Part shown: positions 27,217-35,672 of the stretch, piece after piece
Numbering within the stretch: position 1 is the stretch's first letter
Layout: each line of letters opens with the position of its first letter
From: Variovorax boronicumulans NBRC 103145
Lineage (GTDB): Bacteria; Pseudomonadota; Gammaproteobacteria; Burkholderiales; Burkholderiaceae_C
Length of the DNA stretch: 64,000 nucleotides
Assembly: GCF_001591345.1 (NCBI RefSeq)
Contig: NZ_BCUS01000013.1
Coordinates: 1-64,000 of the forward strand
Direction: 5' to 3'
Program-made: the position numbers and the translations under genes
The notes under the pieces: model-generated
What the model was told of the DNA's origin: nothing
Databases searched by the model: none
What the model saw: only the letters and a program-made list of their open reading frames with translations

Positions 27217-28179
27217 CTAGACCACGCCCCGGAACAAGGGCAGGCAGGCCATTGCAAGCTGTTTGACGTGGCGGTCGTCGGTGCCGCAGCAACCGCCCAT
27301 GACATTGAGGCGTTTCAACCGGTGCATCTTGAGCGCGGCATAGGCCTGCCCCAACTCCACCGGGTCGCCCGCATCCAATTCGGGCGCCTCGTTCAACTCG
27401 GCATGGCTCATCCTGGAGGCGTTCGCGCGCAGACCGCGAATCCGCCCAGCCCACGGCGCGTCGCCATGCACCACCTGCTGGAAGTGGCTGGGGTGGGCGC
27501 AGTTGATCATGAAGTAGGCCGGATAACCCGCGGTGGCGCCGTCCACCTGCTGGATGGCGTCAGCCAGGGACTGCCCCGTCGGCAGCCTGCCATCGGTCTC
27601 CACCGTGAAGGAAATGACGACGGGCATGTTCGCCTGCTTCGCGGCCAGCGCGATCCCCGACGCCTCTTCGACGTAGTTCATGGTGATGGCGGTCACCAGG
27701 TCGGCCGCGGTGCCGGCGAAGGTCTCGACCTGCGCACGATGGTAGTCCTGCGCTTCGCGCACCGACATGGCACGGTCCGGGACATAGCCGTCGCCGCGAG
27801 GTCCAAGGCATCCGCTGATGACGATCGGCGTCCGGCGAGTCTGGTAGGCATCGCGGATGTCCTCCAGCAGACCCACCAGCTGTCGGTTGACCGCCGCAAG
27901 CTCCTCGGGGCTGTAGCCCAGCCTGCTCCCCCAGTCTGGATTGGACCGCCAGGTTGCCGTTTCCAGAATCAGCCCGACGTCGAAGCTTCTGGCCAGCGCC
28001 GCGTAGGTCCGGAAGTACTTCCGCAGCACTCTTTCGCCTTCCGGCGTTCGGAGCAGGTGAAAGGCGGCAAAGTCGGGAAGTTCCTGCCCCTCCAGAAAGA
28101 TCAGGGTGGTCTCGATGCCGCCGTCGGTCATGAAGAAATCATCACTGAGCTGCGGCAATGCGCTCCTGTAGGTTGCCAT
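27217..28179 (-). CDS. Homocysteine S-methyltransferase family protein
   Basis: Cytoplasmic zinc methyltransferase of 320 aa with the (beta/alpha)8 fold of the MmuM/BHMT family. The three zinc cysteines are visible: Cys227 in MINCAHP and Cys297/Cys298 in MGGCCGTDDRH. The N-terminal TDGGIETTLIF is the usual opening. It would transfer a methyl group from S-methylmethionine or a related donor to homocysteine. It stands alone; upstream lie a broken LuxR fragment and a TetR gene. Confidence 0.9.
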   Translation of the reverse strand: MATYRSALPQLSDDFFMTDGGIETTLIFLEGQELPDFAAFHLLRTPEGERVLRKYFRTYAALARSFDVGLILETATWRSNPDWGSRLGYSPEELAAVNRQLVGLLEDIRDAYQTRRTPIVISGCLGPRGDGYVPDRAMSVREAQDYHRAQVETFAGTAADLVTAITMNYVEEASGIALAAKQANMPVVISFTVETDGRLPTGQSLADAIQQVDGATAGYPAYFMINCAHPSHFQQVVHGDAPWAGRIRGLRANASRMSHAELNEAPELDAGDPVELGQAYAALKMHRLKRLNVMGGCCGTDDRHVKQLAMACLPLFRGVV

Positions 28180-28199
28180 CGCTGACTCCTCTCATTCGG

Positions 28200-28490
28200 G
28201 TGTCCGAATGGCCGCAGCCGCCAAGGCGCCGGGCCCGCGAAGCGGATGATGACAGTGAGCGCCTCGCGGGCCAAGTGCTTGGCCGGCGGCGCGCCTTTTC
28301 CCCCTTCAGGCTTCGGCTGTCGTCGGCGGACACGCCGCAGGTGATTCTCGATGTTGCGTTCGGAAAGGCCCATGCTGGATGCAGGCTTCCGCCGGTCGCT
28401 TTCCGGCAGCCATCCAGCGCATGACCGTTTGTTCGCGCGGAGTCAGGCGATGCTCGAACCGCTGAGCCTTTCCGGTCGACGCCCGCACCC
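28200..28490 (-). pseudogene. Frameshifted remnant of a LuxR-type HTH regulator
   Basis: On the minus strand one frame reads LTPREQTVMRWMAAGKRPAEA (28446-28384). After ten bases another frame continues MGLSERNIENHLRRVRRR (28373-28320). Joined, these give the LuxR C-terminal HTH (LTPRE...VL..MA.GK...EIA..LG.SERT.ENHLRRI) with exactly the canonical spacing plus one base, so a single-base frameshift has split it. No sensor domain precedes it, since the TetR stop lies at 28511. This is a decaying fragment, not a working gene. Confidence 0.65.
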
Positions 28491-28510
28491 GGCGGCTCCG
28501 TGCAACGGCG

Positions 28511-29107
28511 TCAGGTCGTTCGGCGCTTCACATTCGGAACCAAGGCCTTGATCACCGCGTCGGCCATCCGATGAAGAGACGGCGCGTTCTGATAAACCCG
28601 CTCCATCACTGCCAGGCCTCGGGTGAATGTGATGACAACCTGCGCGGTTTCCTTGGGGGACAGCGACAGCTGTGTCGACATATCCCCCGTCGACATGGCG
28701 GCTGAGACGACGCCCTGGAGCTCGTCGAGCAACTGACGCAGCCGCTCCTGGATGCGCGGGCCTGCACCGTCGACCTCCGTTGCCGTCTTCGTGGTGAGAC
28801 AGCCCCGAGGCGGTACGCCTTGCGTCATGTTGGTGATCGCGACCTTGAAGAAGGCGCGCAACGCCGTCTCTGCACGGGGTTTGTCGAGGGCTGTGCGCGC
28901 GTTGTCCAGAAACCTGGTGGCGTACGCCTCGAAGGCCAGCAAGAACAGTTCCTCCTTGCCGCCATAGGCGTGATAGAGCGAACCGCGCTGCACATCGGCG
29001 GCCTCTGCCAGATCGGCCATGGACGTGGCCCGCCAGCCTTTTTGCCAGAACACGTCCAGCACGGCGTCCAGCACCTTGGCCTCATCGAACTGCCTGACTC
29101 CTGCCAT
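28511..29107 (-). CDS. TetR/AcrR-family transcriptional regulator
   Basis: Repressor of 198 aa. The HTH lies at about residues 10-55 (FDEAKVLDAVLDVFWQKGWRATSMADLAEAADVQRGSLYHAYGGKEELF). The C-terminal ligand domain has the GCLTTKTATEVDG pattern found in the TetR_C subgroup around AcrR/NemR-like proteins. It is divergent from the EamA exporter at 29244, with two dyad operators in the gap, so repression of itself and the exporter is likely. Confidence 0.9.
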   Translation of the reverse strand: MAGVRQFDEAKVLDAVLDVFWQKGWRATSMADLAEAADVQRGSLYHAYGGKEELFLLAFEAYATRFLDNARTALDKPRAETALRAFFKVAITNMTQGVPPRGCLTTKTATEVDGAGPRIQERLRQLLDELQGVVSAAMSTGDMSTQLSLSPKETAQVVITFTRGLAVMERVYQNAPSLHRMADAVIKALVPNVKRRTT

Positions 29108-29130
29108 GAGAAATCCTCGCGCTTTCTATC

Positions 29131-29148
29131 TTTGACAACGACGTCAAA
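29131..29148. promoter_or_regulatory. Inverted repeat TTTGAC-N6-GTCAAA, probable TetR operator
   Basis: Perfect 6-bp arms with a 6-nt centre, 24 nt from the tetR start. With the next dyad it gives four TGAC/GTCA half-sites in 35 bp, in an AT-rich interruption of the GC-rich background. Confidence 0.6.
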
Positions 29149-29149
29149 C

Positions 29150-29165
29150 TTGACAATACTGTCAA
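29150..29165. promoter_or_regulatory. Inverted repeat TTGACA-N4-TGTCAA, probable TetR operator
   Basis: Perfect 6-bp arms with a 4-nt centre, one base after the first dyad. The arms share TTGAC/GTCAA with the first dyad, as expected for two sites of one repressor. The TTGACA arm could also serve as a -35 element for the exporter gene. Confidence 0.6.
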
Positions 29166-29243
29166 TGATAATCCGTCCGCCATGCAGGCGATGCCCGCGG
29201 CGCCAGGCAAGACACTGGCATCGTTCTGAAGGAACCCCACTCG

Positions 29244-30185
29244 ATGACTCGGCTTTCTGCCTCACCGCCAATTTCCCAACTCGGCATCGATCGTCGATGG
29301 GTGGGTGTGCTGTTCGGACTCGCTTCGGCCCTGATCTGGGGCGCCTTTCCGGTCGTGACTCGCTTCGGGCTGACCCACACGGCATTGGACGTCTACGACA
29401 TCACCTGCATCCGGTACACGGTCTCGGGCGTGATGCTGCTGCCGTTTCTCGTACGACGAGGTCTCATGGGGCTGCGCTGGACAGCCATCGCGCTCATGAC
29501 CGCCGGCATTGGCGCGCCCTACATGCTGGTGGTCGCCTTCGGCCTGGGCATGGCGCCGGTGGAGCAGTTCGCCGTGGTCACGCCTGGCAGCATGATCCTG
29601 TTCTCGGCGCTCATCAGCGCCTGGGGACTCGGCGCCAGGCTCTCGCGCAGGGAGACGGCGGGCATTGCGCTGATCATCCTCGGGGTCGCGCTGGTCGGCT
29701 TCCACAATTTCAGCGCCGTCCGCTCCTCGCCGTGGGCCTACCTGATCTTCCTGCTGGGCGGGCTGCTGTGGGCCATTTACACAGTCTCGTCCAAGCAGTT
29801 CTCTGCATCGGCGCTGCACGCCACCGCCATCGTTTCGGTGTTCTCGATGATCATCTACCTGCCCGCCTACCTCGCGACGCGCGGGCTGCACCTGTTGCAA
29901 GCGCCGCTGGGTGACATCGGCGTGCAGGCGTTCTATCAGGGGGTGATGGTCTCCACGGTGGCCTTGTTCTTTTTCAGCAAGTCGGTACAGATTCTTGGCG
30001 CAGCCGTCGGTGCCACGTTCGCTGCACTCGTTCCCGGCGCAGCGACGCTGCTGGCCCTGCTGGTCCTTGACGAGCGGCCCAGCGCCACAGCCATTGCCGG
30101 GCTGGTCATCGTCACAGGCGGCATGACGGCGATGCTGATACAGCAACGTCGATCCTCGTCCCCCGTTGAATCCAGAGGACATTGA
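29244..30185 (+). CDS. EamA/DMT-family transporter
   Basis: Inner-membrane exporter or permease of 313 aa with ten hydrophobic segments and the two EamA repeats: GLASALIWGAFPVVTRFGL at residues ~22-40 and AYLIFLLGGLLWAIYTVSSKQF in the second half. The AAGGA at 29229-29233 lies about 10 nt before the ATG. Substrates in this family are amino acids, nucleotides or drugs and cannot be told from sequence. It is divergent from, and probably repressed by, the TetR protein. Confidence 0.9.
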   Translation: MTRLSASPPISQLGIDRRWVGVLFGLASALIWGAFPVVTRFGLTHTALDVYDITCIRYTVSGVMLLPFLVRRGLMGLRWTAIALMTAGIGAPYMLVVAFGLGMAPVEQFAVVTPGSMILFSALISAWGLGARLSRRETAGIALIILGVALVGFHNFSAVRSSPWAYLIFLLGGLLWAIYTVSSKQFSASALHATAIVSVFSMIIYLPAYLATRGLHLLQAPLGDIGVQAFYQGVMVSTVALFFFSKSVQILGAAVGATFAALVPGAATLLALLVLDERPSATAIAGLVIVTGGMTAMLIQQRRSSSPVESRGH

Positions 30186-30254
30186 GTCCCTGAATCCGGC
30201 AATTTCCGTCGAGGCGTTTCTGCATTGAAGGGCGCAGCTTCCTCGGTGGTTCAT

Positions 30255-31388
30255 TCATCGAACAGGCGGCGCAGCCGCGAGGCCGTGGAGCAGCACCGTC
30301 CAGTGCTGCAGTCGGGCCATGGCGGTCTCGCGGCCTTTCTGCGTCGCTTGTGGACCGCTGCCGTCGTCGGCCAGCGCGATCAGTTCATGGGCAGCCGTCG
30401 TCACGGCCCGCGCGAAGTCCTCGGTGCGGCCCTGCCACACCACGATGCGATGGTGCAGGCCCATTTGCGCGGCGCGCTGCGCATTGATCGCCTGCTCGGG
30501 CTGGTCGGTCAGCAGCAGCAAGATCGGCTTGCGGTACACCGCCGCGACCGACAGCGCCGCCATGCCGGGCGCGGAGACGATGAAGGCGCTGCGCGCAGCC
30601 CTCTCGATCCAGTGCTCGTCCTGCGCGTGCCAGCCCGCGCGCTGCGCATAGCCTTCGCCGACGAGGTGCGCCGGCGCGCGCGCCTCGGCCAGCCCGCGCT
30701 CCAGGCCGTCGGCCAGTGCGGCTTCCTTGAAATGCGGGTTGAGGTACACGGCGGCCTGCGGTGCGAGGTCGTCGTGCGCTTCCGTGTCGACGCCCACCAC
30801 GGCCACCGGCGTGGCGAGCCGGTGGCCGCCGCGTCCGTCGGCCTGCGGCTCGCCGTAGGCGAAATCGTGCGCGATGCGCGCGCGGCTGCGGTCGATCTGC
30901 CACGCGACGATGCGGCCGAAGATGTTCGCCATCCACGCCGGCATGCGCCCGCTGAAGTTGGTCTGCAGCGCGTGCCGCAGGCTCGCGCCGTACACATGCA
31001 CCACCTTGCGCCGCCAGACCGGCATCCAGCCCATGAACAGCAGCGCGGGGTGAAAGGAATCGTTCACCACCAGGTCCGCATCGCGAAACCACGCGCGCAG
31101 CCGAAGGATGTCGCGCAGCATGCGCTCCGGGCGGAACACGTAGTGCGCCACGTTGCGGTCGGTTTCGCGGCGCAGCATGTTCTGCTCGCGGTCGAACTGC
31201 ACCGCGTAGTGGCGCGAGAGCACCGGCGCCTCGATGCCGAAGCCGGCAAGAAAACGCGCGCCTTCATCGGAGGTGGTGAGCACCTGCACGCTGGTGCCCG
31301 CGGCGCGCAGCGAATGGGTGAGCAACTGCGCGCGCATCAGGTGGCCGCGCGCGTCCGCAGTCGCGAGGTAGACGATGCGCGGCGGCAT
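30255..31388 (-). CDS. GT-B-type glycosyltransferase-like protein (MurG/UGT-like)
   Basis: Protein of 377 aa. The N-terminal Rossmann half begins RIVYLATADARGHLMRAQLLTHSLRAAG, and the C-terminal half has the nucleotide-sugar motif SAPGMAALSVAAVYRKPILLLLTDQPEQAINAQRAAQMG, as in MurG and UDP-glycosyltransferases. No signal peptide; probably at the cytoplasmic membrane face. It ends a four-gene minus-strand operon with a ferritin-like protein, an exported protein and a family 2 glycosyltransferase, facing a UDP-glucose dehydrogenase. I infer sugar transfer to a lipid or other small acceptor. Confidence 0.75.
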   Translation of the reverse strand: MPPRIVYLATADARGHLMRAQLLTHSLRAAGTSVQVLTTSDEGARFLAGFGIEAPVLSRHYAVQFDREQNMLRRETDRNVAHYVFRPERMLRDILRLRAWFRDADLVVNDSFHPALLFMGWMPVWRRKVVHVYGASLRHALQTNFSGRMPAWMANIFGRIVAWQIDRSRARIAHDFAYGEPQADGRGGHRLATPVAVVGVDTEAHDDLAPQAAVYLNPHFKEAALADGLERGLAEARAPAHLVGEGYAQRAGWHAQDEHWIERAARSAFIVSAPGMAALSVAAVYRKPILLLLTDQPEQAINAQRAAQMGLHHRIVVWQGRTEDFARAVTTAAHELIALADDGSGPQATQKGRETAMARLQHWTVLLHGLAAAPPVR

Positions 31389-31396
31389 CGACGGAC

Positions 31397-32158
31397 TCAG
31401 GCCGCCACCGGCCGCGCACGGCCGGGGCGCAGGCGCAAGGCCACGCCCGCGAGGTACATGCCCAGCGCGCCGGTGATGCCGAAGCCGCGCTCGGTGTCGC
31501 GCACCTCGCGCATCAGCTGTGCGAGCCGTGCCTCTTCGTGCGGCGCCACGCAGCGCTGCAGCGTGTGGCTGCACAGGCGGATGTGGCGGTCTTCGTCGGC
31601 CAGCACGCGCGTGAGCAACGGATGCAGCGCATGCCGCGGGCCGATCAGCGCGCAGTGGCGCTGCAGGATGCGCGAGGCCATCTGCTCGGCGGCGAGGCCG
31701 ATCGCATAGGCCGGCACGAGGCCGCCGTGCGCGAAGTGCGGTGCATGGCGCTGGATCAGGCGCTGCCAGCGCGCGAGCTTGCGCTGGCTCAGCCAGTCGG
31801 GCTTCGGCGCTGCTTCCGGCGATGCAGCCGCCTGCGCCGTGCCGCCGCGCGCGACGATGGCGTCGGCAAAAAGCCGCGCATGCAGTTGCTCGTCGGCCAG
31901 GTGCTGGTCGAGCTGGCGTGTGAGCCACTCGGGCGCGCTGGTGCGCAGCTCGCGCTGCAGCGCCTGCTCGGACGATTCCTCGCCGATCAGATAAAGGCGC
32001 AGCAGCATCACTTCGCCGGCGCGGCTCGCATGCATCTGGCGCAATGCGGCGCGCTTGATGTGATGCACCAGCCGGGCCTGCAGCGCCGGCCAGCCACGCA
32101 GTTGCGGCGGCGAGAGGCAGTCGAATGCCGCGTTCGCCGGGGCGGTGTCAGCGTCCAT
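31397..32158 (-). CDS. Ferritin-like putative diiron protein
   Basis: All-helical protein of 253 aa that I do not recognise as a named family. It carries the ligand pattern of diiron carboxylate enzymes: Glu60/Glu61 in LYLIGEES, E90-x-x-H93 in ADEQLHARLF, Glu159 in LAAEQMAS, and E189-x-x-H192 in ADEDRHIRLC. This is two E...ExxH repeats, as in ferritin-like oxygenases and AurF-type N-oxygenases. It overlaps the upstream gene by 11 nt and lies 8 nt before the glycosyltransferase gene. A redox role on a glycan or lipid intermediate is inference only; an iron-storage role is less likely in such a cluster. Confidence 0.65.
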   Translation of the reverse strand: MDADTAPANAAFDCLSPPQLRGWPALQARLVHHIKRAALRQMHASRAGEVMLLRLYLIGEESSEQALQRELRTSAPEWLTRQLDQHLADEQLHARLFADAIVARGGTAQAAASPEAAPKPDWLSQRKLARWQRLIQRHAPHFAHGGLVPAYAIGLAAEQMASRILQRHCALIGPRHALHPLLTRVLADEDRHIRLCSHTLQRCVAPHEEARLAQLMREVRDTERGFGITGALGMYLAGVALRLRPGRARPVAA

Positions 32159-33146
32159 CGGCTTTTTTTGCCACCGGGGTCTGTGGCTGCTGTTGCTGCC
32201 AACCGAGCACGAGGCCGATGAAGCTGCCTTGAAGAAAGGCGCGCGCCGATGCATCGGCACCGGCGAACTCGCGCTGCTGACCGTCGTAGCGCACGTAGCC
32301 CTTGCCGCCCGCGGCACCGAGCACCAGCTTCTCGTTTTTGTGGAAGCCGCGCTGCATCAGCGGCAGCAGCAGCGACTGCGATTCGAGGCCATAGAGGAAC
32401 AGGTCGCGCTGCACCACCTGGCGCGGAATCTGTCCGCTCAGCGCCTGCAGCTCGAGCGACCAGTCGCCCTGACGCATCGCTTCGGACAGCTCGCTGCCCT
32501 TGGCCCCCGGCGCGTGGAAATGCGCGCGCGCCACCGACTTGGAGGCGCGGCCCAACCCCAGGCCGACGGTGATGTCCGCATCGGTGGCGCCGCCTTTGCG
32601 GTTGTCCCGCACCTGCACGAATTCGTTGGCGAGCCGCGCGGCGATCGAGGGCCTGGAGAGCGTCTCGGCGATTTGCGTCGGCGTGAACACCACGCGCTCG
32701 GCGCCGCCTTCGACCACCACGACCTGGTACGGGTCGATGCGGATGTCGCTGAACTCGCCGCCGACGGGCGAGTGCGCATGGCTGCTCACCGACCAGTCGT
32801 TGCCCGAGCGGCTCAGCAGCGCATGGAAGGTCAGCGGCACGCGCTGGCCACTGTGGCGCGACTGGCCGGAGCCTTGCAGCAGCACGTCGCCCACGACGGT
32901 CTTGCGGCCGTAGGTGCGCGGGTTCGCAAAGCGCAGGGTGTGCGCCGCGCTGTCGAGTGCGGCGCGCGTGTTGGCATCGTCGAGCGCGAGGCGGTTGCAC
33001 TCGTTCGCAGGGCCTGCGAGCGCGGAGAAGGGGCAGCCGCTGTCGGACTTGAAGTTGAAGACGCCGCGCCCGGTGAAGTCGGCGGCGCCCGCCGCGGCGC
33101 ATGCACCGGCCAGCACCAGAAGGCCGAGGATGTCTTTCTTGTTCAT
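32148..33146 (-). CDS. Exported protein of unknown function in the glycosyltransferase cluster
   Basis: Predicted periplasmic protein of 332 aa. The signal peptide is MNKKDILGLLVLAGACAAAGAADF, and the mature chain is beta-rich with two nearby cysteines (GCPF, NECN) at about 37 and 49 that could pair. I recognise no domain. Its start overlaps the stop of the GT2 gene (ATGA) and its end overlaps the ferritin-like gene, so it is translated in step with both. The frame upstream of 33146 is a shadow of the glycosyltransferase. Confidence 0.7.
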   Translation of the reverse strand: MNKKDILGLLVLAGACAAAGAADFTGRGVFNFKSDSGCPFSALAGPANECNRLALDDANTRAALDSAAHTLRFANPRTYGRKTVVGDVLLQGSGQSRHSGQRVPLTFHALLSRSGNDWSVSSHAHSPVGGEFSDIRIDPYQVVVVEGGAERVVFTPTQIAETLSRPSIAARLANEFVQVRDNRKGGATDADITVGLGLGRASKSVARAHFHAPGAKGSELSEAMRQGDWSLELQALSGQIPRQVVQRDLFLYGLESQSLLLPLMQRGFHKNEKLVLGAAGGKGYVRYDGQQREFAGADASARAFLQGSFIGLVLGWQQQQPQTPVAKKADGR

Positions 33147-34174
33147 GTCGGGCGATGGTACGAAAGCGCCTGCGCGTCCGCGTTCGTGCGGCCCGTCGTG
33201 TGCAGGCCGATGCCGCGCGCGAAGGCGCCGAGCATGTCGATGGCCGAGAAACCCACGATCAGCGCCACGCCCGCGAGCCAGCGCAGGCCGCGCAGGGGCG
33301 GCAGGTCCTGGTGGTTGAGAGCGCGCACGCTGAAGCCCAGCCGCGTGAACAGCACGCACAGCGGCCCGATCGGCCCGCTCTTCGCAAGCCACTGCCAGCG
33401 CGCCGACACGTAGCTGCGCAGCAGATGCGGCGTGAGCGAATAGGTGTCCTGCCCGCGCATCCAGCGCAGCTTGAGCGCTTCGGCGCGCGTGTCGGGCAGG
33501 CGGTGCTCGGTGTGGGCCGCGGCCGCGTAGTGAATGGGGACGTTGGCCGCCTTCAGCCGCATGCCCAGCACCTGGCAGTGCGCGCGGTAGACGCCGTCGA
33601 GCGCCTGGTAGCTGTGCTGCTCGAACACGTCGCGGCGAAAGGCCACGTTGTTCGCGTAGAAGTTGCTCGTCGCGCCCGCGTGGTCGGCGTTGGGAAAATA
33701 CATGAAGTCGATGGTCGTGAGCGCGGTGCCCACGATGCTGGCCGCGTAGCTCGTGCGGCCGGCGACCACCGCGGGCGCATCGGCGCCGCGCGTGAAGGGC
33801 GTGAGCATCTGCAGCAGCCAGTCGTCGTCGGGCAGGCAATCGGCATCGGCGAACACCACATGGTCGCAGCGCGCCGCATCGGTGGCCGCAAAGCCGACGT
33901 TCTTGGCGTCGTAGTAGCCGGTGGCGGCGTCGATGCGCACGAAATCGATGGGGCGGCCCGCCAGCGCCGTGACGGCTTCGCACGATGCGGCGCTCAGGCC
34001 GTCGTGCGTGATGACCACCTGGGCCAGGGCCGTGAGCGGCAGCTTCTGCTTGGCCAACAGGGCGACCAGGCGCTGCAGGCTGGTGCTTGCGGCGGCTTCG
34101 GCATCCGCTCCGCCGCGCAGGTTGTTGGTCTCCAGGACCAGCGCGCAACGCGCGGCAACGTGATCGGGCATCAT
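33143..34174 (-). CDS. Family 2 glycosyltransferase with C-terminal membrane segments
   Basis: GT-A glycosyltransferase of 343 aa. The nucleotide-sugar half has VVITHDGLS and the DxD motif FADADCLPDDDWLL. The acceptor half has the WMRGQDTYSLTPHLL pattern, and hydrophobic segments near the end (LRWLAGVALIVGFSAIDMLGAF) suggest membrane anchoring. The ATG at 34174 is chosen because CAGGAAA lies 7-8 nt upstream; ATGs at 34213 and 34195 are also in frame. First gene of the minus operon, divergent from UDP-glucose dehydrogenase, so UDP-glucuronate is a candidate donor. Confidence 0.85.
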   Translation of the reverse strand: MMPDHVAARCALVLETNNLRGGADAEAAASTSLQRLVALLAKQKLPLTALAQVVITHDGLSAASCEAVTALAGRPIDFVRIDAATGYYDAKNVGFAATDAARCDHVVFADADCLPDDDWLLQMLTPFTRGADAPAVVAGRTSYAASIVGTALTTIDFMYFPNADHAGATSNFYANNVAFRRDVFEQHSYQALDGVYRAHCQVLGMRLKAANVPIHYAAAAHTEHRLPDTRAEALKLRWMRGQDTYSLTPHLLRSYVSARWQWLAKSGPIGPLCVLFTRLGFSVRALNHQDLPPLRGLRWLAGVALIVGFSAIDMLGAFARGIGLHTTGRTNADAQALSYHRPT

Positions 34175-34270
34175 CGAATTTTCCTGTCGGGACATTGTTT
34201 TGAAGGCTTGCATCCTGCTTTTATCTCACAACCGCCGCGGCTGCCAGTGCCTTGAGGGAGGGGCTTGCGC
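34175..34270. promoter_or_regulatory. Divergent promoter gap between glycosyltransferase operon and ugd
   Basis: Ninety-six bases separate the two divergent starts. GGGAGG (34256-34261) is the ribosome-binding site of the dehydrogenase gene. An AT-richer run (near 34190-34230) could hold the promoters, but I do not see a clear -35/-10 pair. Confidence 0.4.
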
Positions 34271-35611
34271 ATGAGGCTCGCCATCTTCGGCGCCGGTTAT
34301 GTGGGCCTCAGCTTCGCCGCCTGCATGGCCGAAGCGGGGCACGAGGTGCTGTGCGCGGATGCCGATGTCGGCCGCATCGAGGGGCTGCAGCAGGGCCGGA
34401 TGCCGCTGCACGAGCCGGGGCTGGAGGCGCTGGTGTCCGCAGGCCTCTCGACGGGAAAGCTGCGCTTCACGGCCGACGAGCGCGCGGCGAGCCTGCATGG
34501 CGACGTGCTCTTCATCGTGGTCAACACGCCGGCAGACGCGCAAGGCGATGTCGACCTGCGGCATGTGATGGCCGTGGCTCGCAGCATCGGGCAGCACCGG
34601 GACCGCGATGCGGTGGTCGCCTGCAAGTCCACCGCGCCGGTCGGCACCGCGGAGCAGGTCGAGGCCGTGCTGCGCGCAGCGCTTTCGCAGCGCGGTGCGG
34701 CCCATCGGATCACGGTGGCCGTGAACCCCGAGTTCCTGCGCGAGGGCTCGGCCGTGCGCGATTGCCGCCAGCCTGACCGCGTGGTGATCGGTGCGACCGA
34801 CCCCGCGGCCATCGACCTGCTGACACGGCTCTACGAACCCTTCGTGCGCGACCCGACGAAGCAGCTGCTGGTGATGGACCGGCGCTCCGCTGAGCTCACC
34901 AAGTACGCCGCCAACGCGATGCTCGCGACCCGCATCAGCTTCATGAACGAGATGGCGCGCGTGGCCGAGCATGCGGGCGCCGACATCGAGATGGTGCGCC
35001 GCGGCATCGGTTCGGACCGGCGCATCGGCCCCGACTTCCTGCAAGCGGGCGTGGGCTATGGTGGTTCGTGCCTGGCGAAGGATGTGCGGGCGCTGCGGCA
35101 TGCGGCCGATCGCGAAGGGCAGCCGCTGCGCCTCCTCGCGGCCGTCGAGACCGCGAACCACGAGCAGAAGGGGCGCCTCTTCGACCTGATGACGCATCAC
35201 TTCGAAGGCCGCATCGCGAACAAGACCATCGCGCTTTGGGGCCTGGCCTTCAAGCCCGACACCGACGACATGCGCGATGCGCCGAGCTTCGTGTTGCTGG
35301 AGCGCCTGTGGGCGGCGGGCGCGCATGTGCAGGTGCACGACCCGGCGGCGATGCCGAATGCGCGCGCCATCGTCGGCGAGCGCGGCGACGTGCGCTGGTG
35401 CGACACGCCCGAAGACGCATTGCAGGGTGCCGACGTGCTGGCGCTCGTGACCGAATGGCCCGTGTTCCGCCGCCCCGACCTGGCGCGCATCGCCCGCACA
35501 TTGAAGGCGCCCGCGATCTTCGACGGCCGCAACCTCTACGACGCCGCCGAAGTCGAAGCCGCCGGCATCGCGTACTACGGCATCGGGCGCGGCCGGTCAG
35601 TGCGGCGCTGA
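34271..35611 (+). CDS. ugd: UDP-glucose 6-dehydrogenase
   Basis: Cytoplasmic enzyme of 446 aa that oxidises UDP-glucose to UDP-glucuronate with two NAD+. The NAD site is LAIFGAGYVGL at residues 3-13. The catalytic nucleophile is Cys267 in GYGGSCLAKD, with conserved Glu154/Phe155 in VNPEFLREGS and Lys211 in LTKYAANAML. The ATG at 34271 has GGGAGG nine bases upstream; a TTG at 34265 is possible but unneeded. Divergent from a two-glycosyltransferase operon, probably supplying its donor sugar. Confidence 0.95.
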   Translation: MRLAIFGAGYVGLSFAACMAEAGHEVLCADADVGRIEGLQQGRMPLHEPGLEALVSAGLSTGKLRFTADERAASLHGDVLFIVVNTPADAQGDVDLRHVMAVARSIGQHRDRDAVVACKSTAPVGTAEQVEAVLRAALSQRGAAHRITVAVNPEFLREGSAVRDCRQPDRVVIGATDPAAIDLLTRLYEPFVRDPTKQLLVMDRRSAELTKYAANAMLATRISFMNEMARVAEHAGADIEMVRRGIGSDRRIGPDFLQAGVGYGGSCLAKDVRALRHAADREGQPLRLLAAVETANHEQKGRLFDLMTHHFEGRIANKTIALWGLAFKPDTDDMRDAPSFVLLERLWAAGAHVQVHDPAAMPNARAIVGERGDVRWCDTPEDALQGADVLALVTEWPVFRRPDLARIARTLKAPAIFDGRNLYDAAEVEAAGIAYYGIGRGRSVRR

Positions 35612-35672
35612 ATCGTCGTCAGCAGCATGCCGGTCATTCGCCGGCTTTTGATCCATTGAAAACGTCAACCCC

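Noticed and set aside
32148-34148. Single 666-aa frame joining the exported protein with sequence upstream
   Set aside because: The upstream part is the antiphase of the GT2 gene; the signal peptide marks the start at 33146.
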